Positions 8,171-16,699 of a DNA stretch of 64,000 bases are shown piece by piece. Position 1 is the stretch's first letter, and every line of letters starts with the position of its first letter. The DNA lies in assembly GCA_965197565.1 (NCBI GenBank), contig CBDANK010000004.1, positions 248,001 to 312,000 of the forward strand, written 5' to 3'. This DNA comes from G963667675 sp965197565. GTDB lineage: Bacteria; Chloroflexota; Dehalococcoidia; Lucifugimonadales; UBA3495. The translations under genes were made by a program, and so were the position numbers. The notes beneath the pieces are model-generated. The model saw nothing but the letters and a program-made list of their open reading frames with translations, searched no databases and had not been told where the DNA came from.

Positions 8171-8594
8171 TGCCATATCTACTCCTTGCCCGTTCCCTTT
8201 CCGCGTAGCGTCTCTCAATTTCTTTTATCCTGGCCCAATTCAGGCCGCAGTCGTGCAGCAACACCCGGCGCAGGTGCGCCGGACTCCAATCCAGCACTAA
8301 CTGGAGCTTCCTAAAGCGCACGCCCTCAAGGATAAGCTCTCCCAGCAAGCGATTCCGCTCTTTCAAGCCCTTGGTCTTGCCGGCCATCAGCCCCCGCACG
8401 TAGCCCGCCAAGACCAGCAGTTGATCGCGTTCAGGAATGGACTCGTCCAGTAGCTCCGATAGCTGCGGCATCTTCAAAAGGCGGCTTTCCCGCCGTCCAT
8501 CTTCATAAATGGTCAAGACGTAAGGCCGGTCAGATGTGGTAATACCATAGCGTCGTTGTACGACCTTGGGGGACGCTGTTTTAGCTTCAAACAT
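8148..8594 (-). CDS. Putative DNA-binding protein of an integrative element
   Basis: A 148-residue basic protein from the ATG at 8594; an in-frame ATG at 8726 would add 44 residues. I prefer 8594 because the added stretch is encoded by a dense cluster of AAGTGAT sites that looks regulatory, and its residues are low in pattern. The body is helical and charged. Near the C-terminus KLQLVLDWSPAHLRRVLL reads like a helix-turn-helix, followed by WARIKEIERRYAERERAR. No family is recognised. Position, next to alpA and an integrase on the same strand, suggests an element-borne regulator or replication-linked protein. Its last codons overlap the inverted-repeat element at 8102-8170. Confidence 0.5.
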   Translation of the reverse strand: MFEAKTASPKVVQRRYGITTSDRPYVLTIYEDGRRESRLLKMPQLSELLDESIPERDQLLVLAGYVRGLMAGKTKGLKERNRLLGELILEGVRFRKLQLVLDWSPAHLRRVLLHDCGLNWARIKEIERRYAERERARSRYGIPFAYRG

Positions 8595-8619
8595 GTTCTC
8601 TGTCCATTCGATGTTTCCA

Positions 8620-8685
8620 AAGTGATAAAAAAGTGATTGCCGGCGAAATCTCACACTTGAAAAGTGAATCACTTTCTTATCACTT
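8620..8685. promoter_or_regulatory. Cluster of AAGTGAT operator-like sites
   Basis: Direct copies at 8620-8626 and 8631-8637, a palindrome AAGTGAATCACTT at 8662-8674, and an inverted copy ATCACTT at 8679-8685. A further copy is at 8778-8784. They lie just upstream of the preferred start of the protein at 8594 and could be autoregulator sites or small iterons. A TATAAT box occurs on the plus strand at 8734-8739. Confidence 0.5.
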
Positions 8686-8848
8686 AGCTTCGCTCTTTCC
8701 TTCGATGCACTGAGGGATTTCCCCATCTAATGATATAATTATTTTGCGCTCCGCCGTTCCCAATATATCGATTCGCCAAGTGATTGCTTCCCGAGACGGG
8801 TGGGGGCAAAGCCCCTGCTGGGCAAATGTCATCGCGCAGCCCGCCTTG

Positions 8849-9058
8849 TCAGGCTGGGGCGTCACCAGTAGCCCTGGGGCGTGCTGCCAGCCACTCCTCG
8901 ATCTCGGACTCCCGCCATCGGACGGCGCGGGCCCCGATTTTCAATGGCTCAGGGAAATCCCCATTGCGCATCAGGCGATAAATGGTGGAACGTCCCAGCG
9001 CGGTACGGGTCCGCACCTCGCTCAGGCGCAGGAGGCGGCCGGTACTTGCAGTGCCCAT
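8849..9058 (-). CDS. alpA: AlpA-family regulator / excisionase-like protein
   Basis: A 69-residue MerR-like winged-helix DNA-binding protein of the AlpA family, which controls integrase or acts as a recombination directionality factor in P4-like elements. RLLRLSEVRTRTALGRSTIYRLM is the helix-turn-helix; GDFPEPLKIGARAVRWRESEIEEWL is the wing and the highly characteristic C-terminal block. A purine-rich GAAGGGGG precedes the ATG. It follows the integrase gene on the same strand, with a nested palindrome (9061-9099) immediately upstream that is a good candidate for its own operator. Confidence 0.88.
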   Translation of the reverse strand: MGTASTGRLLRLSEVRTRTALGRSTIYRLMRNGDFPEPLKIGARAVRWRESEIEEWLAARPRATGDAPA

Positions 9059-9060
9059 GA

Positions 9061-9099
9061 TGTACCCCCTTCGAAACGTTACTTGTAACGGAGGGTACA
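9061..9099. promoter_or_regulatory. Nested palindrome upstream of alpA
   Basis: Outer arms TGTACCC (9061-9067) and GGGTACA (9093-9099), inner arms CGTTAC (9077-9082) and GTAACG (9085-9090), centred two to forty bases before the alpA start. It also includes the alpA ribosome-binding site, so a bound protein would block translation start or transcription. Confidence 0.5.
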
Positions 9100-9129
9100 G
9101 CAGGGCCAGCTGCTTTTCACCGTGAAAAA

Positions 9130-10957
9130 TCAGCCCTCATTTTTGCCGCGGCAGAGATATTGTTCCAGCTTGCGAATTCTGGACTCGACGGTGTCCTCCG
9201 GGCATTTCTTGATGTGGGCGATGTGGCCGATAGCCTTTTCACGAGTCCACCTTAGAGCCCGTAGAAACTTGCAAGCCGCCAAATATCGCAGGGCTCGGTC
9301 CAACTCTTCGGGCCGGCCGCGTTTACGGGGACGGCCGCCCCGGACCAATTGGTATAGGCCCCACACATGCAGGGTCCAAGGGATTGGTTCGTCATTCATT
9401 AACAATTCTTCTATAAGGCCACGCAGTGCGTCCCAGGCCCACCGCTGGGTCTTGGCATCCTCAATGTAGATGAGCAGCACCATCGACCAGTCGGGAAATC
9501 CTACGTAGCTTGCGAAGGAAGGACCTGAATGAGCATCTCTCCACCTGGACAGCAAATCAGAAAATTTCGGGATACCTGGAATTTTGTCGTCCAATAGGTC
9601 GCGTAGATGATCGTCCCGGACCTGTTCAGGCGTTTTCCCCTCAATATCGGTCCCACCGGTAACGTAAGCCTCCTGAGCGTCGATTAGCGCCTGTGTCAGG
9701 TCGATTAGTTCGACCTGCGTGTCCTCCGCTTCGGTGCCGTGACCGGTGTCCGGAGGCTGTTCAGCCGTTCCATCGTCCTTAACGGTCCCGCCGGCAAGGT
9801 AAGCAGCCCAAGCGTCCATCAACGCACGGCGCTGCTCGAATAGGTCGCTCCGCATATATGCTGCCTCAGTGCTGTTGCCGACGTTATGGGCCAAGGCGGC
9901 TTCCGCGACCGCCCACGGTGTGGGCGTGCACTCGGCAACCCAGTTTCTGAAGGAAGTACGGAATCCATGCGGTACGGCCGGGAATTTCCAGCCGCCGCAG
10001 CATGGCGGTGAACACCATCTCCGACGCCGGCCTGCCACTACGGGCGGCGGGGAATATCAACCCGTGACCGTCGCTTAGGCCCAATGCCTGGCGCAGTATC
10101 TCCATGGCCCCACTGGACAATGGGACCCGGTGGGGGCGCCTGGCCTTCATCCGGGCGGCGGGAATCTCCCAGGTTGCCGACCCCCAATCGATTTCAGTCC
10201 AATCAGCCGACCGGACCTCGCCGGAGCGGCTGGCGGTCAGTACCAGAAACTCAAAGGCCAGCTTCGTGGAAATGCTGGCCGTAGACTCTCTCACCTTCTC
10301 CACCGCACCCGGCACTTGGGCATGGGGCAAAGCCTGATGGTGTTCCTTCAGCCGCTGGGTCTTGGGCAGGGCTTTGAACAGGGAGCGTCCCGCCGGATTG
10401 TCCGGCCGGTACCCCTGGGCAACCACCCAGTCCATAACCGTTTCCACTCGCTGCCGGACCCGGCTGGCGGTTTCCGGCTTGCTGGTCCAGATGGGAGTCA
10501 GGGTGTCGATTACATCGCCGACGGTGATGGCGTCAACCGCCCTATCCCCGATTAGCGGGAAGACGTAGGTCTGGAGCGTCGATTGCCACTGGGCCGCGTG
10601 TTTCGGGTTGCTCCAGGTGGGGTGGCGCAGCTCGATCACCCGGGCGGCGGCTTCAGCGAAGGTGGGGATGGATGGGACCGGCTTACGGGCGGCTTCCCGA
10701 CCTTCACGTTTCTCAGTAACCGGGTCCCGCCCTTCGGCAACGGCGGTGCGATTGTCGTGGCAGACGGCCCGGGCTCTGGCAAGGCTGACCGCGGGATACG
10801 GCCCCAGTCCTATGTCCCGGCGCCGTCCATGGATTACAATGCGTTGGACCCAGGATTTGCTGCCGGCAGGGGCGACGTTCAGGTAGAGGCCGTCGCCGTC
10901 GCCGTGCCTGCCTGGTTCGCTCAGGGCCTTTGCCGTAAGTGCGGTGAGCTTGCCCAT
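9130..10957 (-). pseudogene. P4-type tyrosine integrase with long C-terminal extension, frameshifted
   Basis: Integrase of the DUF4102/P4 group. The ATG at 10957 (MGKLTALTAKAL) follows GGAAGAGAG. The N-terminal arm-binding and core-binding domains are intact, and the first catalytic Arg is in TASRSGEVRSADW. At about 9976-9983 one extra base shifts the frame; the second part continues with HGFR, the AALAHN block and the nucleophile Tyr in AAYMRSDLFEQRR. Normally such proteins end about 15 residues later (ALMDAWAAYL). Here roughly 220 more residues follow without similarity to the integrase: an acidic linker, then a helical region with WRDAHSGPSFASYVGFPDWS and a basic RGGRPRKRGRPEELDR. Integration probably used a site near one end of this cluster, not identified. 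Confidence 0.85.
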
Positions 10958-11125
10958 GCTCTCTTCCATACCACGTTATTTCCCACACAATGAGTGGGAT
11001 GCAGTGGTATTTTACGGGAGTTCGGGAGAAGTCTCAAGAGCCGATGATCAGTAATTCAGCTATGAGTGAGGGGCTTTTGAGACTCTATGGGACGGCAAGG
11101 AACATTAATATGGCGGAGGGGATGA

Positions 11126-11749
11126 AGCACCATCCACCGGACCTTCCAGGGCTGGGTATAGTTGGGCGTGTTGGAGAGAATCTGGTCCGTCCTGGTTAAA
11201 GAGTGCGAGGAACTAGGCGGGGTGGAGTGGGAATGGCAGGCCGTCGACTGCGCCATGGGCAAGGCCCGTTTTGGGGGGATTCAGTCGGACCCAACCCCAC
11301 GGACCGGGCCAAGGCAGGCAGCAAGCGGAGTGTTCTGGTTGACAGGAGCGGAGGCCCGCTAGCGTGGTGGTGGCTGGGGCCAACGTTCACGACACCAAAC
11401 TGCTGCGGCAGACACCGGAGAACATCGTAGTGGCCCGCCCTGACGGGCCTGGGAAATCCCCAGAGAACTTGTGCCTGGATAAGGGATATGACAACCCCAC
11501 GGGCCGAGCCGCTGCGGCGGACGGTGGATACTGGGCGCACATCAGGCGTATCGGCGAGGAGAAGTTGGATGGCCAAGGAGTGAAACGCCATCCGGCGAGG
11601 CGGTGGGTGCTGGAGCGTACCCTGGCATGGCTGTCTAAATGCCGTGGGGTCCTGGTGCGTTACGACAAAAAGGCATCCAACTACCTGGGCCTGCTCCAAC
11701 TGGCCTGCGCCCTAATCTGGTATCGCTGCCAGTGGAGCCTCCTGTTTTG
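11126..11749 (+). pseudogene. IS5/IS427-type transposase remnant
   Basis: Degenerate DDE transposase. The pieces read STIHRTFQGWV then an amber codon (11159-11161), LGVLERIWSVLVKECEELGG and DCAMGKARFGG; next, after a missing base, DSVGPNPTDRAKAGSKRS and VDRSGGPLA; then, after another missing base, VVVAGANVHDTKLL up to ERTLAWLSKCRG and CALIWYRCQ. The N-terminal winged-helix part is absent. The DDE residues D in VDCAMG, D in ANVHDTKLL-associated strand and E in ERTLAWL are still recognisable. Clearly inactive. An imperfect repeat GTCTCAAGAGCC/GGCTTTTGAGAC occurs just upstream at about 11032-11082. Confidence 0.85.
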
Positions 11750-12108
11750 AGATAGTTTCTTAGTGCTTCATTCCCGAAATAACATGCAAGTTACCACCTT
11801 CTGGTGCCGTCAACCGTCCAGAGTGAGCCAGGGCCGCCACCGAGAGTTGCCCCCTCCCTGGGTGTAGGTGTGTGGTAGCGTTAGGGGTAGGGACTTCTGA
11901 CAGGTATTTGAGGAACGAAGCATTTAGCTCACAGTAGGTTTCCAAACTCTTGTTTACATACAAGAAATGTCCGGACATTGCCGGTTTTTGATTTGGATTT
12001 CCCCGCGGCCAAATCTCTTTCGATAGTGATTGTGCCGATAGACGCCGGTATGGTAGGTTATCGATGGCAGGCCTCAAAGCCTGAATAAGGAACATAGGGG
12101 GAGATACC
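11750..12108. other. Intergenic between IS remnant and D-aminoacylase gene
   Basis: About 360 bp without a gene. It should contain the right end of the IS5-like remnant and the promoter of the downstream amidohydrolase pair. GGGGGAGA at about 12097-12104 is the ribosome-binding site. No confident promoter boxes or repeats were seen. Confidence 0.5.
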
Positions 12109-13803
12109 ATGGCGGAGTACGACCTGGTAATCCGTGGCGGCACCATCGTGGACGGGACGGGCGTTCCCCGGTTCCGGGCCGATCTGGGGATCAAGGACGG
12201 GAGAGTAGCCAGGATCAGTGGGCGTATCAACGCGGCAGGGGCGAAAGAGATCGACGCCCGAGACTGTATTGTGGCGCCCGGAGCTATCGACCTACACACC
12301 CACTACGACGCACAAATCCAGTGGGACCCCTACGCCTCGCTGTCCAGCTGGTTCGGCGTGACCTCGCTCACCATAGGTGAATGCGGCTTCGGCTTTGCTC
12401 CAACGAGGGCCGCGGACCAGGACCTGAACATGCGGATGATGGACCGTATTGAGGCCATTCCCTTGGAATCTATGAGGAAGGGGCTGCGCTGGGACTGGGA
12501 GACCTTCCCCCAGTACCTGGACAGCCTGGACCGCCAGGGTTTAGGGGTGAATGTGGGTGCTATGTTCCCCGTTAACCCCATGCGTGGCTACGTGTTGGGG
12601 ATGATACCGGCTCGGGAACGCACCTCGGTAACCGACGCAGAGCTAAATCAAATGAAGCAGATCTTCCATGAAGGGATGAAGGCTGGGGCCTTCGGTTTTG
12701 CCCTGGACAAAAACAATGAAGACCGGGCTGAGGATGGAAGCCACTTGCCCAGTATCGTGGCTTCGGACAGAGAGTTCCTTGGGCTGGCCGAAGTGTTGGG
12801 CCAGTTCGGTGTAGGCCACGTGGGCCTGACCCTAGGCTTGGGGCTGACGGCGGACGAGCGTAAGAGCATTCGGACGATGTTGGCGGAGATCATGAGGATC
12901 AGCGGCCGGCCGCTGCACGTACTGGATTCCCAGTATGGCGAAGACCCGGCTTGGGAGCAGATGTGTCGGGAAGAAGGGCTACCCCTGCTGTTTCAAAATA
13001 TCGTGTCCAATACCGGTAGCGAGTTCAAGCTGTCTGAATATAACCTTTACGATTTTATGCCCAACTGGGTGCAACCTCTGCTGGGCAGTGCCGAGGAACG
13101 GGCGGCCAAGCTAAGGGTCCCAGAAGCTCGCGAAGCTATGAAGAGAGACGTCGAAGACTGGCCCGCCCGGCTGAACGATTGGACCAGGGTTACCGTATTG
13201 GAAGTGGTCCATGAACGGAATAAGAAGTTTGATGGCGTGACCATCAAAGAACTGGCCGAAATGATGGGCAAAGAACCGTTGGATGCTTTCCTGGACTTGG
13301 CCTTGGAGGAGGGTCTCGAGACCGAATTCTTGATCCCACGCGGCGACAACCCGGATGAAGTGGAGGCCCTGATTCCCCGCCTCCAGGATCCCCATAGCCA
13401 CATCTCTGTGTCCGATGGAGGGGCGCACACCAAGTTCGCAACCTTGTCCGTCTGGCCGGTGGAATGGCTATCCTTCTGGGTCCGGGACCGGGAGATCATG
13501 ACCTTGGAGCAGGCCCACAATAAGATGAGCGCTTTGCCGGCCTGGATCACCGACTTCAAAGACCGTGGCACGCTGCGCGTTGGATCGTGGGCCGACATCA
13601 TGATTTACAACTTGGATGAGCTGGGTTACTTGTACGACAGGCCGGTCTACGGCTTTGACTTCCCCGGTGGCGAACGCCGCCTGATCCAAAAGCCCACCGG
13701 CATTCGCTACACAATAGTTAACGGTGCAGTTACCTTCCAAAACAACGAATGCACCGGGGCGCTGCCCGGCAAGCTGCTGCGCAGCTACGACATGGTTGGC
13801 TAA
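12109..13803 (+). CDS. N-acyl-D-amino-acid deacylase (D-aminoacylase family)
   Basis: A 564-residue zinc amidohydrolase that hydrolyses N-acyl-D-amino acids or related amides in the cytoplasm. It opens with the beta-sandwich signature DLVIRGGTIVDGTG (residues 5-18), followed by the metal motif HTHYD (63-67), SLTIGECGFGFAP carrying the family cysteine ligand (C near 96), GLTLGLGLT, and late HISVSDGGAHTKFATL with the catalytic Asp. The C-terminus has the usual DLGYLYDRPVYGFDFPGG and IVNGAVTFQNNECTGALPGKLLR. GGGGGAGA lies five bases before the ATG. It is followed 60 bp later by a second amidohydrolase on the same strand, so they likely form a unit. Exact substrate cannot be told. Confidence 0.9.
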   Translation: MAEYDLVIRGGTIVDGTGVPRFRADLGIKDGRVARISGRINAAGAKEIDARDCIVAPGAIDLHTHYDAQIQWDPYASLSSWFGVTSLTIGECGFGFAPTRAADQDLNMRMMDRIEAIPLESMRKGLRWDWETFPQYLDSLDRQGLGVNVGAMFPVNPMRGYVLGMIPARERTSVTDAELNQMKQIFHEGMKAGAFGFALDKNNEDRAEDGSHLPSIVASDREFLGLAEVLGQFGVGHVGLTLGLGLTADERKSIRTMLAEIMRISGRPLHVLDSQYGEDPAWEQMCREEGLPLLFQNIVSNTGSEFKLSEYNLYDFMPNWVQPLLGSAEERAAKLRVPEAREAMKRDVEDWPARLNDWTRVTVLEVVHERNKKFDGVTIKELAEMMGKEPLDAFLDLALEEGLETEFLIPRGDNPDEVEALIPRLQDPHSHISVSDGGAHTKFATLSVWPVEWLSFWVRDREIMTLEQAHNKMSALPAWITDFKDRGTLRVGSWADIMIYNLDELGYLYDRPVYGFDFPGGERRLIQKPTGIRYTIVNGAVTFQNNECTGALPGKLLRSYDMVG

Positions 13804-13863
13804 CCGGTCGAATTGGCCTTGCATTGGGGGGAAATCATTCAGCGGAATGCGGGAGGATGAAGC

Positions 13864-14985
13864 ATGGGAGATTACAGAGTCATTTCTTCGGACAACCACG
13901 TTTTTGAGCCAGCGGACCTGTGGACCACTAGGGGCGAGTCAAAGTTCAAAGACCGAGCACCCCACATAGAACGGTTGGAAGAAGCCGATTGGTGGTTCTG
14001 CGAAGGCCGTAAAGTGTTCGATGTTACTTCGGGAATTCAGGCCGGATTGAGATTTGAAGAGCCGGAGAAGCTGAGTAGGGTGGGTAGAATCGAAGACGTG
14101 CGTCCAGGAGGGTACATCCCCGAGGAGCACGTCAAAGACATGGATGCCGATGGAGTTGACGTAAGCATCGTCTATCCTACAATTGGTCTCCTGCTCTACA
14201 CCACGCCGGATGGAGAGCTACTAAACTCCCTTTTCAGGACCTACAACGATTGGGTTGGAGAATTTTGTAGAGCATTCCCCAAGCGGCTCAAGGGCATCGC
14301 AATGCTAAACGTGGATGATGTGAGAGAGGGTGTAAAGGAGTTGGAACGCTGCGCTAAAATGGGCTTCGCCGGGGCTCTGATCACGGTCTATCCTCCCGAG
14401 GAACGGTCCTACAATAAGCCGGAGTATGAACCGCTGTGGGCTGCGGCCCAAGGCTTGGCAATGCCCCTTAGCCTGCACGTTGGCACCAACCGTCCGGGGC
14501 CGGGTCAGTTTTTTGAGGATGTTGAAGTCGAGGGTAGAGGCCCCTTTATAGTTAACCTTGACTATTGGGTGCGGATGTCTCTTGCCCATATCATCTTTAG
14601 CGGTGTATTTGAGCGCTACCCGAAGCTCCAGGTGGGGTCGGTGGAGCATGAACTAGGCTGGGTTCCCTACTTTTTGCACACGCTTGACTCCTGTTACACA
14701 GAAAGACTCCCGGAGGTCTCGGGGTACCGGTACAAAGGGGATGCGCTACCCAGCGACTTCTTCCACAATAACGTGTTCCTTGGATTCCAGGAAGATGCCT
14801 TTGGCATAGAGGTGCGTAAACACATAGGTGTTGATAAATTGCAGTGGGGATCAGATTATCCCCACACAGAATCCACCTTCCCCCGGAGCCAGGCGATTCT
14901 CGAGGAGATTCTCGTGGACTGCACCGAGGAGGAAAGGGCTAAGATCGTCGGAGGCAACGCTGCCAGAGTATATGGCCTCGATTAG
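13864..14985 (+). CDS. Amidohydrolase-2 family metal-dependent hydrolase
   Basis: A 373-residue TIM-barrel protein of the amidohydrolase_2 (ACMSD-like) family, whose members decarboxylate or hydrolyse aromatic and lactone intermediates. Near the N-terminus, VISSDNHVFEP replaces the usual D-x-H metal pair with D-N-H. Further ligands are LHVGTNRPG (His), a second His in GSVEHELGWVPYFLHTLD, and the catalytic Asp in WGSDYPHTESTFPRS. GGGAGGATGAAGC precedes the ATG. Cotranscription with the D-aminoacylase is likely. A perfect 15 bp inverted repeat begins four bases after the stop. Reaction not assignable. Confidence 0.88.
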   Translation: MGDYRVISSDNHVFEPADLWTTRGESKFKDRAPHIERLEEADWWFCEGRKVFDVTSGIQAGLRFEEPEKLSRVGRIEDVRPGGYIPEEHVKDMDADGVDVSIVYPTIGLLLYTTPDGELLNSLFRTYNDWVGEFCRAFPKRLKGIAMLNVDDVREGVKELERCAKMGFAGALITVYPPEERSYNKPEYEPLWAAAQGLAMPLSLHVGTNRPGPGQFFEDVEVEGRGPFIVNLDYWVRMSLAHIIFSGVFERYPKLQVGSVEHELGWVPYFLHTLDSCYTERLPEVSGYRYKGDALPSDFFHNNVFLGFQEDAFGIEVRKHIGVDKLQWGSDYPHTESTFPRSQAILEEILVDCTEEERAKIVGGNAARVYGLD

Positions 14986-14989
14986 AAAC

Positions 14990-15059
14990 GGTTCCGTTTG
15001 CTTTTAGAGTATAGTGTGCCTACGGGCAGAAGGGCCATACACCGAAAGCAAACGGAACC
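14990..15059. repeat. 66-70 bp inverted-repeat element, copy 2
   Basis: GGTTCCGTTTGCTTT (14990-15004) and its exact complement (15045-15059) enclose 40 bp with an inner hairpin TGCCTACGGGCA. Sits immediately after the amidohydrolase stop. It could act as a terminator stem, but there is no T-tract, and the arm sequence and span recur at 8102-8170. Confidence 0.65.
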
Positions 15060-15733
15060 CCATCGCCTAGTGGCCAATGCCGGCCTGCTCCTGCCGGCCA
15101 CCCTGAGCCCCGAGAAGTCAGAGGTGAATCCCGTATTTGGCCCGGAAATAGGGCTCTAAGACCTCAAGGCAGGATAGTCCCAAGTAAGCCCATAGTATCC
15201 AATCATCCATGTGGGATTATATGTGGGAACATCAGAGCTATGGTGCCGATACCCGCGGATTATAGCTTCACAATGCGAGGCGATAATACTCCGCCTGTCG
15301 AACCATGAACGGACGGCCCTTCGACAAGCTCAGGGTGAACAAGGGGGAGTGGGCAACTCAACGACTTTGCAATCGTCCTGTGTTATTACAGCGGGGCCTT
15401 TCGGTTGTTCGTCTGAACTGGGATTTCCTTGATTCCAGGATTTACAGGATTGGGAAATCATGCGAATCCCTTGATCCTATGAATCTCGGTTCGGAAAATT
15501 GCGCCAAGAACCGAAAGACGCTGGCCCTTACAGCAGGGTCTTGTATCTTGAGGTTGATGCGGAAAATCTCCGGTGAGGAGTGATTCAGGGTGCGGCAGAC
15601 CGGTAGGGTCTTGGTCATGGCAGGCCGTCTGAAAGCATGGTCGCCGCGCCTTTCCCCAAAGAGCCCGGACAGTTGCTTGGGCTGACAAGCCCGCATTTTG
15701 CAAGAACGGGCCAACCCTTGACCGGGAGGGAAT
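15060..15733. other. Intergenic and left end of second IS110
   Basis: No protein gene. 15319-15340 holds a dispersed intergenic motif TTCGACAAGCTCAGGGTGAAC. The last 150 bp before the transposase contain hairpins (GGGCTgacaAGCCC near 15680-15694 and CCCGC...CGGG around it) compatible with the bridge-RNA region expected at this end of an IS110 element. Confidence 0.45.
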
Positions 15734-15766
15734 ATACAGCAGGAAGCCATCTACGCAGGCATCGAC

Positions 15767-16681
15767 GTGGCCAAGGACCGAGTGGATGTGGCCCTCCGGC
15801 CTTCGGGCGCCGCCTGGAGTGTCGCTTACGACGAGGCCGGGGTCAGCGGCCTGGTATCGGAGTTGCAGTCTCTGCACCCCTCGGCAGTGGTCTTGGAGGC
15901 CACTGGCGGCTTGGAACTCCCCCTGGCCGGCGCCTTGGCGGCGGCGGCCCTGCCGGTGCTGGTGGTCAATCCCCGTCAGGTGCGCGACTTCGCCAAAGCC
16001 ACCGGCCGACTGGCCAAGACCGATGCCCTGGACCCCCAGGTTCTGGCCCATTTCGCCGAGGCGGTACGTCCGCCGGTCCGTCCCCTGCCCGATTCGGACA
16101 CCCGAGAACTTCATTCCCTGACCACCCGGCGCAACCAGGTGGTGGCCATGCTGGTGGCGGAGAAGAACCGTCTTGGGCGGGCCAGCCGCGCCGTTGCTCC
16201 ACGCATCCAGGCTCACCTCCAGTGGCTGGAGCAGGAACTGGACGACTTGGACGAGGACCTGCAGCAGACACTGCGCCGGAGTCCGGCATGGCGGGAGAAG
16301 GACGAGTTGCTGCGCTCCGTTCCTGGCGTGGGGGAACAGCTCTCCCTGGTGCTGCTGGCCCACTTGCCGGAACTGGGCACCATGGACCGGAAGCGGATAG
16401 CCGCCTTGGTGGGAGTGGCCCCGATGAACCGGGACCGCGGGACCATGCGGGGCCGGAGAACCGTGGCCGGAGGGCGGGCCCGAGTCCGGGCCGTGCTCTA
16501 CATGGGCGCCTTGGTGGCCAGCCGGCACAACCCGGTGATCCGCAGCTTCTACCAACGGCTGCTGGCCGCCGGCAAACCCAAGAAACTGGCGCTCGTCGCC
16601 TGTATGCGCAAGCTGCTCACCATCCTCAACGGCATGGCCAAGAGCGGTCATCGCTGGAACCAAAACCTCATCAAGTCTTGA
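15767..16681 (+). CDS. IS110-family transposase (second element)
   Basis: Complete C-terminus of an IS110-type DEDD transposase, clearly different from the copy at 1-930. Counting from GTG 15767, E44 lies in VVLEATGGLELP, and D86 and D89 lie in LAKTDALDP. The C-terminal domain has SVPGVGEQLSLVLLAHLPELG and RRTVAGGRARVRAVLYMGAL with the conserved serine region. The first catalytic Asp (GID) is encoded at 15764-15766, just upstream of the GTG, so this GTG cannot be the real start. The frame is open back to a stop at 15719-15721 but offers only ATA (15734) or ATC (15749) there. Behind GGGAGGG at 15724-15730, ATA 15734 is the best candidate. The region after the stop (16682-16699) probably holds the right end. 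Confidence 0.9.
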   Translation: MAKDRVDVALRPSGAAWSVAYDEAGVSGLVSELQSLHPSAVVLEATGGLELPLAGALAAAALPVLVVNPRQVRDFAKATGRLAKTDALDPQVLAHFAEAVRPPVRPLPDSDTRELHSLTTRRNQVVAMLVAEKNRLGRASRAVAPRIQAHLQWLEQELDDLDEDLQQTLRRSPAWREKDELLRSVPGVGEQLSLVLLAHLPELGTMDRKRIAALVGVAPMNRDRGTMRGRRTVAGGRARVRAVLYMGALVASRHNPVIRSFYQRLLAAGKPKKLALVACMRKLLTILNGMAKSGHRWNQNLIKS

Positions 16682-16699
16682 CATCAAAGACAGTTGCTT

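Noticed and set aside
8080..11060. Attachment sites (attL/attR) of the integrase element
   Set aside because: No tRNA or matching direct repeat pair was seen at both ends, so none is claimed.
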